Assembly: GCA_963575745.1 (NCBI GenBank)
Contig: CAUYUJ010007258.1
Location: 62,001 to 126,000 of the forward strand
Length of the DNA: 64,000 bases
Direction: 5' to 3'
Source: Prorocentrum cordatum
Taxonomy: Eukaryota > Sar > Dinophyceae > Prorocentrales > Prorocentraceae
Numbering within the stretch: position 1 is the first letter of the stretch; every line of letters begins with the position of its first letter. Below, piece after piece: positions 51,973 to 63,486 of the stretch. The notes under the pieces are model-generated. The model saw only the letters and a list, made by a program, of their open reading frames with translations. It did not search any database and had not been told where the DNA came from. The position numbers and the translations under genes were made by a program.

Positions 51973-53720
51973 GCAGACAGCGGGCAGATCGGCAGCAAGC
52001 TAGACGCAAGCGGCCAACGAGGCAAACGAACAGCAAGTTATCTACCTCAGCTCCGCAGGCTCGCTGCGCCCGCCAGCGTGACAGCGGCGGAGCTTCCCCA
52101 GAGACTTGGCAAGCAATAGTCGTTGGGATCGGTGGATGGGGAGAGGGGGCGCGTGGGCTTCGCAGCGCTCAGCAGTGCCAACTCCCAGCAGTTGTTTCCT
52201 TTTTTCTTGACTTCGCAGGTGAAGATCCCCAGGCTAGGACGAGCGCCTTTCTTGTGAGTGGACTAGCTAGAGTAGTGTAGTGCCCGGCTGACTGGGCAGT
52301 GAAGGGGGCTGGGGGGAGCGCTGTAAGGTGGATAGTCAGCGAATGCATTTACGCGTAGGACCGATAGGCTCACGCCGAAGCGCGTATCGCACCCATCCCG
52401 AGTGCGGTGGGGATGGGCCCAGGCGCCATAAACCGCCGCCCTGGACTGAGAGCGTTTTGCTTGACGAGGGGATTCGGCCCCGTGCTGGCGTGGGCCCAAG
52501 GTCGCTTCAGCCAACAGGGCCCCACAGGCTCCGTCAAGTGTCAGCCTTTAATCCAACCAGCTGCCAAATTGTTCGTCAGCCAGGCGAGCCGCGAGCGATC
52601 GGTCACCGAGAGCACGCTGCCGAAGCATCCGACTCCGACTTTGGATTGGTCCCACTGCGCATATAATTGCATCGGTTTATGCAGGCGCGTATATGCAAAT
52701 GCCCGTTAATATAGACATGCATGCTTATTATATATACATAGCTATGTGTTTATTGTTTCGGCTCCACTCCAGCCTTTATTAGTGATTCGTATAGACTCCT
52801 ACTCTGCCACCTAGCCCACCGATAGCAAGCGTGTCTGAGGGTCCATCCTACCTGTCAAAGAGCAGTACACTGCCGTTGTGCGTGTTCTCGACATGGACGT
52901 TCTGTCACCCACGTCGCAAAATACGTGGCACGGGTGGGACGGGGGCGCGCATCCTTCGCCAGGGGGCGAAATGTCACTCTCGTGCTGGCGCGCATTTTTC
53001 CGGCGAGTTGAACTCCCGCTGTGGCACGGCGCATGCCTTTCGCAAGCCAGGCAGTCGACTCGCGAACGCGCAGTGTTGTCACTCTCCAGGTTTTGGGCCC
53101 CGCGCCAGAAGGCCATTTGCTGCATTCGCCCAAGCTGCATGCCCATTTCGTCTGGGAGTGTCGTTCCTGCGCGGGCGCGGCGAATTTCTTATTCATTCGC
53201 CGAATCGCATAACAGTGGCAGCGGCAGCAGAGCCACGCAAGGGCGGGCAACATGACATGACGTTGTCGCCGAAGCGCCGCGCAGCTTGTGCGCGAAAGTA
53301 GCAGTGTTGTGTCGACGCGGCGTATGCGTCGTTTTCGACGCGATCATTGGACAGTTTCCCGCTCCTGGCTTTGCCCGGCCCGCGTCGTTTTCATTGTGAT
53401 AAGCCCTTGCAAGCGGGAGCGCGCGCGAGCGCCTTCCGTTCACTAGTTGGGAACGCGTTCCATGTTCAATATCAAAGTGTGCCAGCGTTCTGGTTATGTT
53501 ATGGGGGGAAGACTAGGACTGGGCGGGGCCCGCTGGCCCGATCGATCTAGCTAGCTTGTTGTTTCTGCATGTGCTTAATACGTGTTGTTGTGCTCGTTCC
53601 ACACGTCATTTCATCGGAAGCCGTTGGGATAGACAGAATTTGAGTACATTATACTCGTATTCGGTTTCGCTCACAATATGGTTGACTCTACTGCAATCGA
53701 ATGGCCTTCGGCCCATCCAG
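51973..53720. other. Stretch without a supported gene
   Basis: A locally AT-rich tract with TATATA is at 52680-52765. One frame near 53085-53210 (APEGHLLHSPKLHAHFVWEC) is protein-like, but no start, partner or domain is evident. Confidence 0.35.
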
Positions 53721-54275
53721 CCACAGTGCTTGGGTTGTGGGCCTGAGGCCTCTTGCATGTTTTTGGGGATCTCGTCGGGGCCTCTCGGGGCCCCCCTGGA
53801 GGCAGTTGTGAGGCCCCTGGGGAGCTGGTAGGCCTCTTGGGGGCCTTTGGGGGGCCTCGTGGTGCGGAAGGCTGTGCTTTTCGGTTCGTGATCCCCTTGT
53901 TGGGGCCGTTTTGGGGTCGTCTTGGGCGCCCCTGGGGCCCTCTTGGGGGCCTCTGGGGCCGTCTTTGAGCGGTCGTGGGGGCTTCTTGAGGCGTCTTGGA
54001 GCGTCGGAATCTCGAAAAGTGGATGACCCAACCCACATTGGAACACCTACGGACAATCAATGATGTTGGCTTCTCGGGGCCCTCTTGGGAAGGCTCTTGG
54101 GGCTCTGTTGGGGCGTCTCGAAGGCTTCTTGGGCCGTCTTGGGACCATCTTGGGCAACTTGACGCGATCGCGCGACTTTTCGGGGCACCATCGGACCGTC
54201 TGGGCGGCCTCTTGGGGCCTCTCGGTTCGTCTTGGGGCGCTCGAAGGCCCGAACAAGTCAGGAGGCACGACGCGG
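53721..54275. repeat. CTCTTGGGGCC minisatellite
   Basis: Degenerate repeats with CTTGGGG.C and GGGCCTCTTGGGG throughout; related to 9740-10200 and 25056-25210. Confidence 0.65.
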
Positions 54276-54312
54276 CGCGGCTCAGGAGGCACGCGCTAAG
54301 CACGAAGGGATT

Positions 54313-54475
54313 TATCAGGAGGGGAAAAAACACACAGACACAATTAATCGTCAATCCCCAGGAAAATAGGGGAAAATATGGGAAGTGGTGGGGAAGACAA
54401 AAACCCAGAAAATATGGGGAATCCTTTTATTTGTGTGTATTTATTTGTGTGTCCCAGTTTCCCTTTAATTTAGCA
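54313..54475. mobile_element. AC-rich dispersed element, copy 3
   Basis: TCAGGAGGGGAAAAAACACA, GACACAATTAATCG, CCCCAGGAAAATAGGGG, AAGACAAAAACCCAGAAAAT, TTTATTTGTGTGTATTTATT and GTGTGTCCCAG, in the same order as at 31440 and 32064. This is the least GC-rich copy. Confidence 0.8.
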
Positions 54476-54578
54476 GTTGTGGGCCCAGGCCCTACAACAA
54501 TCCTCATGATTGAGGACTGAGGCTTGAGGGATTCGGCCAAGGATCAGAGGACACCCCAACTCGTGCCTCCATTGCTCG

Positions 54579-55058
54579 ATGGCGGACATACGCTTCTATA
54601 TTTGTTGCTCGATCGGTGGAAGCTCAGTAGCCAAGAGCCTCGGTAGCCAACATGGGGTAGTTCAGCTCGTGCATGAGCACATCCAGTCATCCATGGGAAA
54701 AGTCTGCAGTAACCTATTCAACATGCGCAACGACAGTCAACAGATAATGTATAGGACACCTGAGGGATATGCAAGACCGTTCCACTACAAACACAGGGGG
54801 ACGACAACGGTCCACTGTCGATCGCCATCACAGAAAGACTCCAGGGCAATGCCGCTTGGAAAATATATTAGCAGGACTGGGCTCGAGGAGTCCACAGGAA
54901 TAAAGAAAAGCGAAGGTATCATGGGGCGCAGACGGCTTGGAATCATTCACTGCAACCTGCAAAGAAAAAACAATAAGGAAATGCGTCGCGCGACTGTGGT
55001 CACGGCAGAGTCGCGTCGTGTCGACCAGTTGCAACCCCGCCGTGGCGTTCAACGTTGA
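54579..55058 (+). CDS. Small ORF of unknown family
   Basis: A 159-residue ORF, MADIRFYICCSIGGSSVAKS to RRGVQR, in a locally less GC-rich region, so its length is a little more meaningful than elsewhere. It contains Cys residues near the start and a basic C-terminal third. No domain is recognised and there is no upstream pyrimidine tract. It may be chance. Confidence 0.2.
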   Translation: MADIRFYICCSIGGSSVAKSLGSQHGVVQLVHEHIQSSMGKVCSNLFNMRNDSQQIMYRTPEGYARPFHYKHRGTTTVHCRSPSQKDSRAMPLGKYISRTGLEESTGIKKSEGIMGRRRLGIIHCNLQRKNNKEMRRATVVTAESRRVDQLQPRRGVQR

Positions 55059-55184
55059 ACGCCGCCGGCAACCCAGAATCAGTCGATGTTGAATGTTCAG
55101 ACGCTTCGGAAACGGTCGATCGTTCAAGTTTGAATGCTCCACGAGGAACCAACGCCGAAGTCGACACGACCCGAGCCTGCCGTA

Positions 55185-55640
55185 TCTCGCTTGGGGCAGA
55201 AGCCGCACTCGTATGACCCGTCGCTGTCCCCGCGCGCCGAGGGTGTGTGCGGGCAGGCCCAACGGGCATGACCTGGAGCCTCAGGGAAGCCGGGGAGTCG
55301 GGGCTCAAGGAACGGGGGTCACTGCCAACGGGGGTCAGTCAGAGCGCCAGATCTTGCAGGATCCTGCAGAGCCAGGGCTGCACTGACCCGGGCTTGGGTG
55401 CAGGATCCTGCAAGACCTTGCGGGATCCTGCAGGGCCTGACTGACCCGCGTCTGGATTGACCCGGGCCAACAGATCCCCGCCGAGGGGGACCGGGCGGGA
55501 CCCGCGCACGCCTCTCGCCTGGAGCAGGAGCCGCAGTCGTGCGGCGGTGGCCATCTCGCCTGGAGCAGGAGCCGCAGTCGTGCGGCGGCAGACCCACGGG
55601 CCCAGGCCCGGAGTCACAGGGAGGCTGGAGAGAGTTGGGC
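55185..55640. repeat. Local duplications around a TIR element
   Basis: CTCGCCTGGAGCAGGAGCCG plus CAGTCGTGCGGCGG occurs twice (about 55507-55541 and 55554-55588), with an older relative at about 55187. Each recent copy contains CCGC-AGTCGT-GCGG, a six-base-loop cousin of the hairpins of the first 9.5 kb. Confidence 0.6.
55332..55447. mobile_element. TIR element, GGGTCAGTCAG ends
   Basis: 116 bp. Left GGGTCAGTCAG and complement of right GGGTCAGTCAG are perfect for 11 bp; inside, GCAGGATCCTGCA occurs in both halves, so much of the element can fold back. Noncoding. Confidence 0.65.
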
Positions 55641-55672
55641 GCTGCGCGATGGGGGGCGACGAGCGGGGGGGG

Positions 55673-55878
55673 GGGAAGGAGGAGGAGGAGGAGGAGGCAG
55701 AGGAGGAGGAGGAGGAGGAGGAGGAGGAGGAAGAGGAGGAAAAGGAGGAAGAGGAGGAAGAGGAGGAAGAGGAGGAAGAGGAGGAAGAGGAGGAAGAGGA
55801 GGAAGAGGAGGAAGAGGAGGAAGAGGAGGAAGAGGAGGATGAGGATGAGGATGAGGATGAGGATGAGATGGATGAGGA

Positions 55879-55961
<83 letters not shown>

Positions 55962-56207
55962 CATGATGATGATGATGGATGGTGATGATGCTGATGCTGA
56001 TGATGATGATGATGATGGTGATGATCATGATGGTGATGGTGATGATGATGATGTGATGCTGATGATAATGATGACGATGCTGATGATGATGATGATGACC
56101 ATGATGATGATGATGACGATGACGATGAGATGATGATGATGATGATGATGATGATGGTGATGGTGATGGTGATGGTGATGGTGATGGTGATGATGATGAT
56201 CATGATC

Positions 56208-56271
<64 letters not shown>

Positions 56272-56485
56272 GGGAGGAGGGAGGAGGAGGAGGAGGAGGG
56301 AGGAGGAGGAGGAAGAGGAAGAGGAGGAGGAGGAGGAGGAGGAGGAGGAGGAGGAGGAGGAGTGAGAAGGACCAGGGAGTAGGAGGAGGAGGAAGAGGAG
56401 GAGGAGGAGGAGGAGGAGGAGGGGAGGAGGGGGAGGAGGAGGAGGAGGAGGAGGAGGAGGAGGAGGAGGAGGAGGAGGAGGAGCC
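55673..56485. repeat. GGA, GAGGAA and GAT microsatellite complex
   Basis: 55673-55740 GGA; 55740-55840 (GGAAGAGGA)n; 55840-56272 (GAT)n; 56273-56482 (GGA)n. Poly-Glu, poly-Asp, poly-His and poly-Ser frames are artefacts of this. Confidence 0.95.
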
Positions 56486-56815
56486 GAAAGGGGCCCTCTG
56501 GGACCCAAGAGAGGCACGGCCGGTGCACGTGACTCTTCCCCCTTCCCACGTATCGGCTCCCCCATGAAGCAACGCCCGAGAGAGAGAGAGAGAGAGAGAT
56601 TGGGCGGGACCTGCTTTTCCGTCTTTGGGCTCCAGCCTCTCTCTGATGTTTTAGTAGCGTGGGCCGCCTCGTGGCAGAGCGTTCCGGGGAAGTTCCGGGT
56701 GCTTTCCTGCTCTGGTCAATGTTGTTAGCCTTGTCCCTGGCGATGTTTCATGGAACTTCCCACCTGTTTTTTTCAGCGTACCTGCAGCTGTGACTTTTCA
56801 AATCGATCAGAGTGA
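56486..56815. other. Spacer with (GA)n
   Basis: A (GA)n run at about 56579-56599, then mixed sequence with no gene. Confidence 0.5.
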
Positions 56816-56849
56816 TGAGGCCGAACTGTCGTTCACTGTCCCTGGGCGA

Positions 56850-57510
56850 GGAGGGAGGAAGACGGAGGAGGAGCTGGAGGAGATAGATGAGTTGGAGGAG
56901 CTGGAGGAGCTGGAGGAGCTGGAGGAGGAGTAGAGGGAGAGGGGAGGGAGAGGGTGACAGGAGGAGGAGGACGAGGAGGAGGAGGAGGACGAAGTGGAGG
57001 AGGAGGAGGAGAGGAGGAGGACGAGGGAGGAGACGAAGAAGTGGAGGAGGAGGAGGAGGAGGAGGAGGGAGGAGGAGGAGGAGGAGGAGTCTCCCCTCCC
57101 GCGGCGCACGGCAGGCGGCCCTGGCGGTGCTCGCGGTATTCCTGGCAGCCGCCTCGACCTGGGAAGCGGCGTTCAGCGCCGGCGCCGCGACTTCGCAGGC
57201 TCGTCGCGCCCGTCGGCCTCGAAGGGGCGACCCGCCGCGCGGAGCGCGCCGGTGGCGCGTCTCGAGGGAGGGAGAGGGAGGGAGGGAGGGAGGGAGGGAG
57301 GGAGGGGGAGGAGGAGGAGGAGGAGGAGGAGGAGGAGGAGGAGGAGGAGGAGGAGGAGGAGGGAGGAGGAGGGAGGAGGAGGAGTGAGAAGGACCAGGGA
57401 GTAGGAGGAGGAGGGAGGAGGCGGAAGGAGGAGGAGGAGGAGGAGGAGGAGGAAGAGAAGAGAACGAGGAGGAGGAGGAGGAGGAGGAGGAGGAGGAGGA
57501 GGAGGAGAAT
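56850..57510. repeat. GGA/GAG microsatellite complex
   Basis: GGAG-rich blocks at 56850-57090 and 57260-57507, interrupted by about 160 bp of GC-rich unique DNA. GAGTGAGAAGGACCAGGGAG at about 57382 also occurs at about 56361, so the two GGA blocks share history. Confidence 0.9.
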
Positions 57511-57970
57511 CAAGTTAGATGTTTTTGTACGTATTCAGTGATTTTCTGTGATTTTACAGTCTCGGGACGCGCTTTAGCAGCTGCGCCTCGTCGAGAGCGT
57601 TCCAGGGGTGCCCGAATCGTCCTGAACGGCCGCTTGAGGCACGAGCTATGACAGATGACCCGAAGGCCACCTGGCGTGGAAGAGGAGCGCATGAATACCA
57701 TGGCCGGGGCCAGGATATCTGCCAGCACACCCTCGTGGTTGGAGCAAGTCGCGCTGGGAGCTTTCTGGCTCTCGGACTCCAGGGGCCCTTGCCAGGCCCC
57801 ACGGGGCTGAGGGCGCGGCTCGCGATGGAGGAGCTGGCCCCAGGACAGGGGTTGGGACTCCATTGGGCCCTGCGTTGAGCGGGTCTCGCGTCGGAGGTCC
57901 ACGTCTCGAGGCGAGTCCCGACCGGCGGCTGGGTCTAAAACGGAGGCCACTGCTAGGAGGACTCTGGGGG
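57511..57970. other. Spacer, no supported gene
   Basis: CCATGGCCGGGGCCAGGATATC at 57698-57719 is similar to the palindrome at 50126. No coding support. Confidence 0.4.
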
Positions 57971-58262
57971 ATTGTCATGCTGCTGACGCTCTGATGGTGA
58001 TAATGTTGGTGATGCTGATGGATGGTGGTGCGAATGGTGATGGTGATGCACATTGTGGTGGTGGTGGTGGTGACAGTGATGGTGGCGATGGCGATGATGG
58101 CGGTGATGGTAGTGATCGTGGTGGTGATGGGGATGGTGGTGGTGATGGTGATGGTGATGGGTGATGGGAGATGGGTGATGGATGATGGATGGTGGATGGT
58201 AAGTGAGTGTGCTGGTGATTATGATTTTGATGATGACGGTGACGATGATGATGCTGATGATA

Positions 58263-58313
<51 letters not shown>

Positions 58314-58599
58314 GTTGGTGGTGATGGTGATGGTGCTGGTTGTGGTGATGGTGATAGTGATCGGTGATGGTGACGGCGATGGTGATGGTGGTGATGATGA
58401 TGACGATGCTGATGGTGACGGTGTCGATGATGATGCTGATGATGATGATGATGATGGTGATGATGATGGATGGTGGATGATGGATGGTGGATGATGGATA
58501 TGATGATGATGATGATGATGGGTGATGGATGATGATGGGTGATGGATGATGGATGATGGATGATGGAGATGATGATGATGATGCTGATGATGATGATGG

Positions 58600-58651
<52 letters not shown>

Positions 58652-58655
58652 CCTG
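57971..58655. repeat. GAT/GGT trinucleotide block
   Basis: About 680 bp of GAT with GGT and GGAT interruptions. Confidence 0.95.
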
Positions 58656-60780
58656 GTGCAGGTGGCGATACGATGTGGGCATATGTCATGGAGGGCGGTC
58701 TCGCGTCCAGGCATCGCCGTGGGCCCGTCATCCGTGTGGGCGGGGCGGTGCGGGTGCGGTTCCGTTGGGTGGGCGGGCTAGAACGCCCGGGAGTGCAGGG
58801 CCCCCGCGGCGGCGCCGGTGGTGGGCGGACGGGGCTACGGCCAAGACGCGGAAATGAGGACCGTTTTGGGTTCGGCAGGGGCTCGTTGTTCCTCAGGTTA
58901 TTCCGTGGTTGTTGGTGTCGCCCTCTTCGTGCACCCAGGCTCTTCTGGTGCCGAACAGGGGCTTCGTTCCTGATCTGGCTCTCCTGGGGGGAGGATGAAG
59001 TCCGTCGCGGCGCCCGATCCATCTACCAGAGCCGCGGGATCTCAGAGATTCCTGATGTATCCTCACCCGAGGTTGCTCTCGTCCTGGCTTCGTCTTAGGC
59101 TGGCGGCGGTGGTGGTCGTGGCTCGCAAGGCTGGACCAGCATCGGCGCCGTCAGCGTTGAGAAAATCGGCGTTGTAACGGCGACGCGACGCCCCATCTAC
59201 TCGGTCCGCGTTTGGAAGGCCCGGATCTATCCCCTCCAGTGCTCCGACCCCTCTTGGGCGCCCTCGATTTTCTGACAGAACGTGGTGCAGACGGGCCCCC
59301 CGAGTGGTCGAGCGCCCTGGACCACTTGGGGGGCCTGTTGACGCCCTTTGGGACTTCTCTGGGGACCTGTTGAGGCCAGCCGAGACTACCTGGCAGAGCT
59401 GTCTGTGCGCAACCCGAAGCTTTCTCGGTCGTGCAACATGGTCTGCCAGAGGATAGGGGGCGTCCAAGAGGGGTCTTGAGGACTTGGGAGGGAATAGATC
59501 CCAGCCTTCCAAACCGGGTCTGAGTAGATGGGGTCCCAAGGTCGCGTCGCATCGCCCATGCGTTGGTGATGCGGCCGGATGTGGAGTTTGACTATCTCCA
59601 CGCTGACGACGCCGACGCATCGCCAACGTCGACGATCCATCGGCATCGGCAATGCATCGGGGATGCGGTGCGATCTTCTGACACCATCTGCTCCGACCCC
59701 ACGTGCGAAGCCTCCGGTAATCCTATGAAGCGATGAAGAACCCCCCCTTCGGCAAAACGATAACGTATCCAGCACCAGGAAGCCTTATTCTTCTTAGCTA
59801 TCCTTAATTCCCAGTTGTCCCCGAAGCACCCGGATTGTCTCTTGCGTTCTGCCGTCAGTTCTTATTCGGTATACAGATATATGCATGTCGGATGCTGGGG
59901 GCGGGGAATCGTTATTCATTGTTGCGGGTTGGTACGGTGCTAAAGATATCGCTCTGTTGAATACGCCCCGCGAATTATTGATTTTCGGTTTCGGCGCTGA
60001 CAGCAGCACAGGGGGGGTTCTTAATCGCTTCATAGGGATATCATGGCCGGGTCCTCGATGTTACCCAGATTTCATGACCCTTTCTTATTTCTCTTCTTCT
60101 CCTCTTCGTCTTCTTATTCCTCTTCTTCTTCCTCCTCGTCTCATTACTAGTGCTCGTAATCTTCTTCTTTGGGCACGTCCCCAGGCCCCCCCTCGGGCCC
60201 AGGTGCGCCAACGCCCCTTTTGCTGGCCGCCCCCCCTCCCCCAGCGTAGCGCCCGAGTGGCGACTGCGGCGCTGGGTCTGCCAGAGCAGAGGCAGCGCCA
60301 CCCCGACCCCCGCGGGAGCGCGACTGGCAACTCCTCGGAAGACGATGCGAGGGAAGCGCTGCGAAGGCGAAAGCTTGCCCGCGCGCGCTGCGCGGGCGGC
60401 TCCTCCGTCAGCGGGGGCCGTGGTCGTGAGCGCCAGGGAGGGCGAGGGTGTGCTCGTCTCGCTTCAGCCTGACGCACGCGGGACGGCTTTGGAAACAGTG
60501 GGAGCGCGAGTCCATCTCGGCCGAGCTGGAGGGCTTCTCGAGCTGCCGCTGCCTGATGCTCGGGGTGTGCCGTGATGGGCCCGTCGACGTCAGCGCCAGG
60601 CCTGGCGGAGGCCGCGGGCCGATAGCGCAGCAGGGCAGTAGGCAGCGAAGCAGAATGCCCGGCGAAGGCGCGGAGGACGCCGCGTTGGCGCGGGCAGTCC
60701 AGGCGTCCTGCTTATATTCTCACGTGTTGCCCGCTGTGTGCAAAGTTTGATGCTGTCGGGCGGGGAGCTCAGAGGAGCAA
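58656..60780. other. Unique stretch without a supported gene
   Basis: A short plus frame near 59215-59345 (LEGPDLSPPVLRPLLGALDF, then LTERGADGPPEWSSALDHLG) is protein-like but isolated. 59745-60010 is less GC rich. GGGATATCATGGCCGGG is at about 60047. 60300-60740 is GC rich with open frames. No domain found. Confidence 0.35.
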
Positions 60781-61476
60781 GGGGTCATGATGATGGTGAT
60801 GATGAGGAGGAGGATGAGGATGATGATGACGATGCTGATGGCGATGATGTGATGATGATGATGGTGATGATGATGGTGATGATGATGACGAGGATGAGGA
60901 TGACGAGGATGAGGATGATGATGATGATGCTAATTTTGCTGATGATGCTGATGACGATAACCATAGTAATAGTGATGATGATGGATAAGATGATTATGAT
61001 GATGATGATGATGCTGATGATGATGATGATGATAATGGTGATAGTGTTTATCATGATGACGATGAGGATGATGATACTGGTATGATGCTGATGATGCTGA
61101 TGCTGGTGACTCTGATGATAATAGTTTTCATGATGAGGATGATGAGGATGATGATGAGGATGAGGCTGAGGATGAGGATGATGATGACGATTGTGATGAT
61201 GAGGATGGTGATGATGATGATGGTGGTGATGATGCGCAGGATGATAAGATTGATTCTGATGCTGCTAATGATGCTGATGATGACGATGCTGATGATGATG
61301 ATGCTGATGATGATACGAATGGTGGTGATGATGATGATAGTGATGATAGTGATGATGATGACGATGTCGATGATGATGTTGATTATGCTGAGCATGTGGA
61401 TGAGGATGATGAGGAGGCGGATGAGGATCATGATGAGAAGGAGGATGATGATGATGGCGATGATGCTGATTTTTGA

Positions 61477-61558
<82 letters not shown>

Positions 61559-61768
61559 ACTCATGATGATGATGCTGATGATGATGACTGTGCTGATGCT
61601 GCTGCTGCTGATGATGATGATGATGATTGATGGCGATGATGGCGATGTTGATGATACTGATGATGGTGGTGGTGGTGATGATACTTATGATGATGTTGAC
61701 AATGCGGATTATTATTGATGAGGATGATGATAATGATGATGATGCTGATGATGATGACGATGCTGCTC

Positions 61769-61801
<33 letters not shown>

Positions 61802-61926
61802 CTGTTGTTGCTGATGCTGATGCTGATGCTGATGCTGATGTTGCTGCTGATGATGATGATGATGCTGTTGCTGATGATGATGATGATGATGGTAATGCTG
61901 ATGGTGATGATGATGAGGAGGATGAC

Positions 61927-61969
<43 letters not shown>

Positions 61970-61995
61970 CTGATGCTGATGCTGATGCTGATGCT

Positions 61996-62026
<31 letters not shown>

Positions 62027-62082
62027 CTGATGATGATGATGATGATGCTGATGCTGCTGCTGCTGCTGATGAGGAGGATGAC

Positions 62083-62125
<43 letters not shown>

Positions 62126-62145
62126 CTGATGCTGATGCTGATGAT

Positions 62146-62176
<31 letters not shown>

Positions 62177-62190
62177 ATGATGGTGGTGCG
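60781..62190. repeat. 1.4-kb GAT/GCT trinucleotide block
   Basis: The longest low-complexity block of the window: (GAT)n with GCT clusters such as GATGCTGATGCTGATGCTG at about 61810-61840 and 61968-62000, and a partial internal duplication around GAGGAGGATGACGATGATG (61916 and 62069). Confidence 0.95.
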
Positions 62191-62512
62191 TTCCAAGATC
62201 GCCAGTGTTTTTCAGATGTCCGAGTGCTTCACACGGGCTGCAGGCACGAGGGCCGATGGCTACTCTGGAAATGCTGAAACGCATCCAGAGCTCCTCTGAT
62301 TCTAACATCATTCTCGGCCTAGAAGGAGGCCCCCGTGGGCCGAGATTCCAACGCAGCGCGCGACGTGATTTTCGCCCTCGACTCCAGAGGTCTCGGATCC
62401 TTCCCTTCTGTGCGTTCCCGAGGGGGATGCACGGAGACCGCGCTCAGCCGACCCCGCCTGGGGGGAGGGTTCAAAACGGAGGGGCTCGACGTGCGTCATT
62501 CGGTTGTTGCTG
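62191..62512. other. Unique spacer
   Basis: Between the GAT block and the TIR element; no convincing coding sequence although several frames are open. Confidence 0.4.
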
Positions 62513-62645
62513 TGATGGGCCTGTTTTCTATCACCTCCTCCTCCTCCTCCTCCACCTCCTCCTCCTCCTCCTCCTCTTCCTCCTCCTCCTCCTCCACCTC
62601 CCCCCCTCCAACTTTCGGTTGTGGTGGTGGAAAACAGGCCCATCA
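62513..62645. mobile_element. TIR element around a (CTC)n core with TGCTG target duplication
   Basis: 133 bp. Left TGATGGGCCTGTTTTC and complement of right TGATGGGCCTGTTTTC are perfect for 16 bp. TGCTG flanks both ends (62508-62512 and 62646-62650). The interior is (CTC)n plus CACC/GGTGG arms. The 5-bp duplication matches the size seen for the element at 27412. Confidence 0.8.
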
Positions 62646-62734
62646 TGCTGGACGTCGGTCCGTGATTCCGCACCTGTGGAGTGCCCCAGCAGATTCCGCC
62701 AAAGGCTGCGTTGCCGAAGGGGGTCGTGGCAGTC

Positions 62735-62990
62735 CTCGAGGGAGGGGGAGAGAGAGGGGGCGAAGGGGAGCGAGGGGAGCGAGGGGAGGAAGGGGAGAGA
62801 GAGGAGCCGACAGGGAGGGGAGACAGGGAGAGGAGAAGGGGAGGGGGAGAGCCGACAGGCAGGGAGAAGGGGAGAAGGGGAGGGAAGGGGAGGGGAGGAG
62901 GAGAGGAGAGAAGAAGCGGAGGGGAGAGGAGAAGGGGAGGGGGCGAGGGCGCAGACGGGGAGGGGGAGCGAGGGGAGAGGGGGCAGAGGC
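62735..62990. repeat. GGGGAGA purine tract
   Basis: Irregular GGGGAG, GAGGGG and AGAGAGG repeats, all purine on the plus strand. Open frames are compositional. Confidence 0.85.
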
Positions 62991-63091
62991 AGCTCCGGCG
63001 GCGCGCGGGCGGGCTCGGGGCGAGGGCGGCCTCCCGAGGAGGCGCCCCGCCTCGCGGAGGGCCTCGCGCCACCACGGGAGGCTCCTCGGAT

Positions 63092-63230
63092 CGAGGGCGC
63101 GAAGTTATCCGCGCTTCGCGGTTCGGCTCCGACTCCTCCTCGTCTTCCTCTTCGCCCCTGGGGAGGCCGCGCGAGAGCGCGAAGCGACTCGCGCTCCGCG
63201 CCGCGCGACGCGCGAGGTTGGGAGCCCTCG
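63092..63230. mobile_element. GAGGGCGCGAAG dispersed element, copy 2
   Basis: Relative of the intron-borne element at 51604-51754, with the same left (CGAGGGCGCGAAGTTAT) and right (GTTGGGAGCCCTCG) ends and the CCTCCTCGTCTTCCTCTTCG centre. No coding context recognised here, so it is not known whether this copy is also intronic. Confidence 0.75.
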
Positions 63231-63486
63231 TGCCTTCTGACGGTCGTCCCTCGCAGCCGGCGAGGGGGGCCTCGCCGAAGGGCGCCAGCTCGGTATGCCC
63301 GAATCCCGTCCGAGAGGCCCTCCGCCGCCCCGCAGGGGCCGCCCCCTCGGCCGTGCTCCGCCGCGCCGCTGCGGGAGGTCGGGGCTTCTGGCATCGGGCC
63401 GTGCGGCAGGGTGACGGCACGGGCGCCGGCGTGCGAGCCGCAGCGAAGGCTTCGGTGATCGGCCACCGATGCCGTCACAGGCTGTC

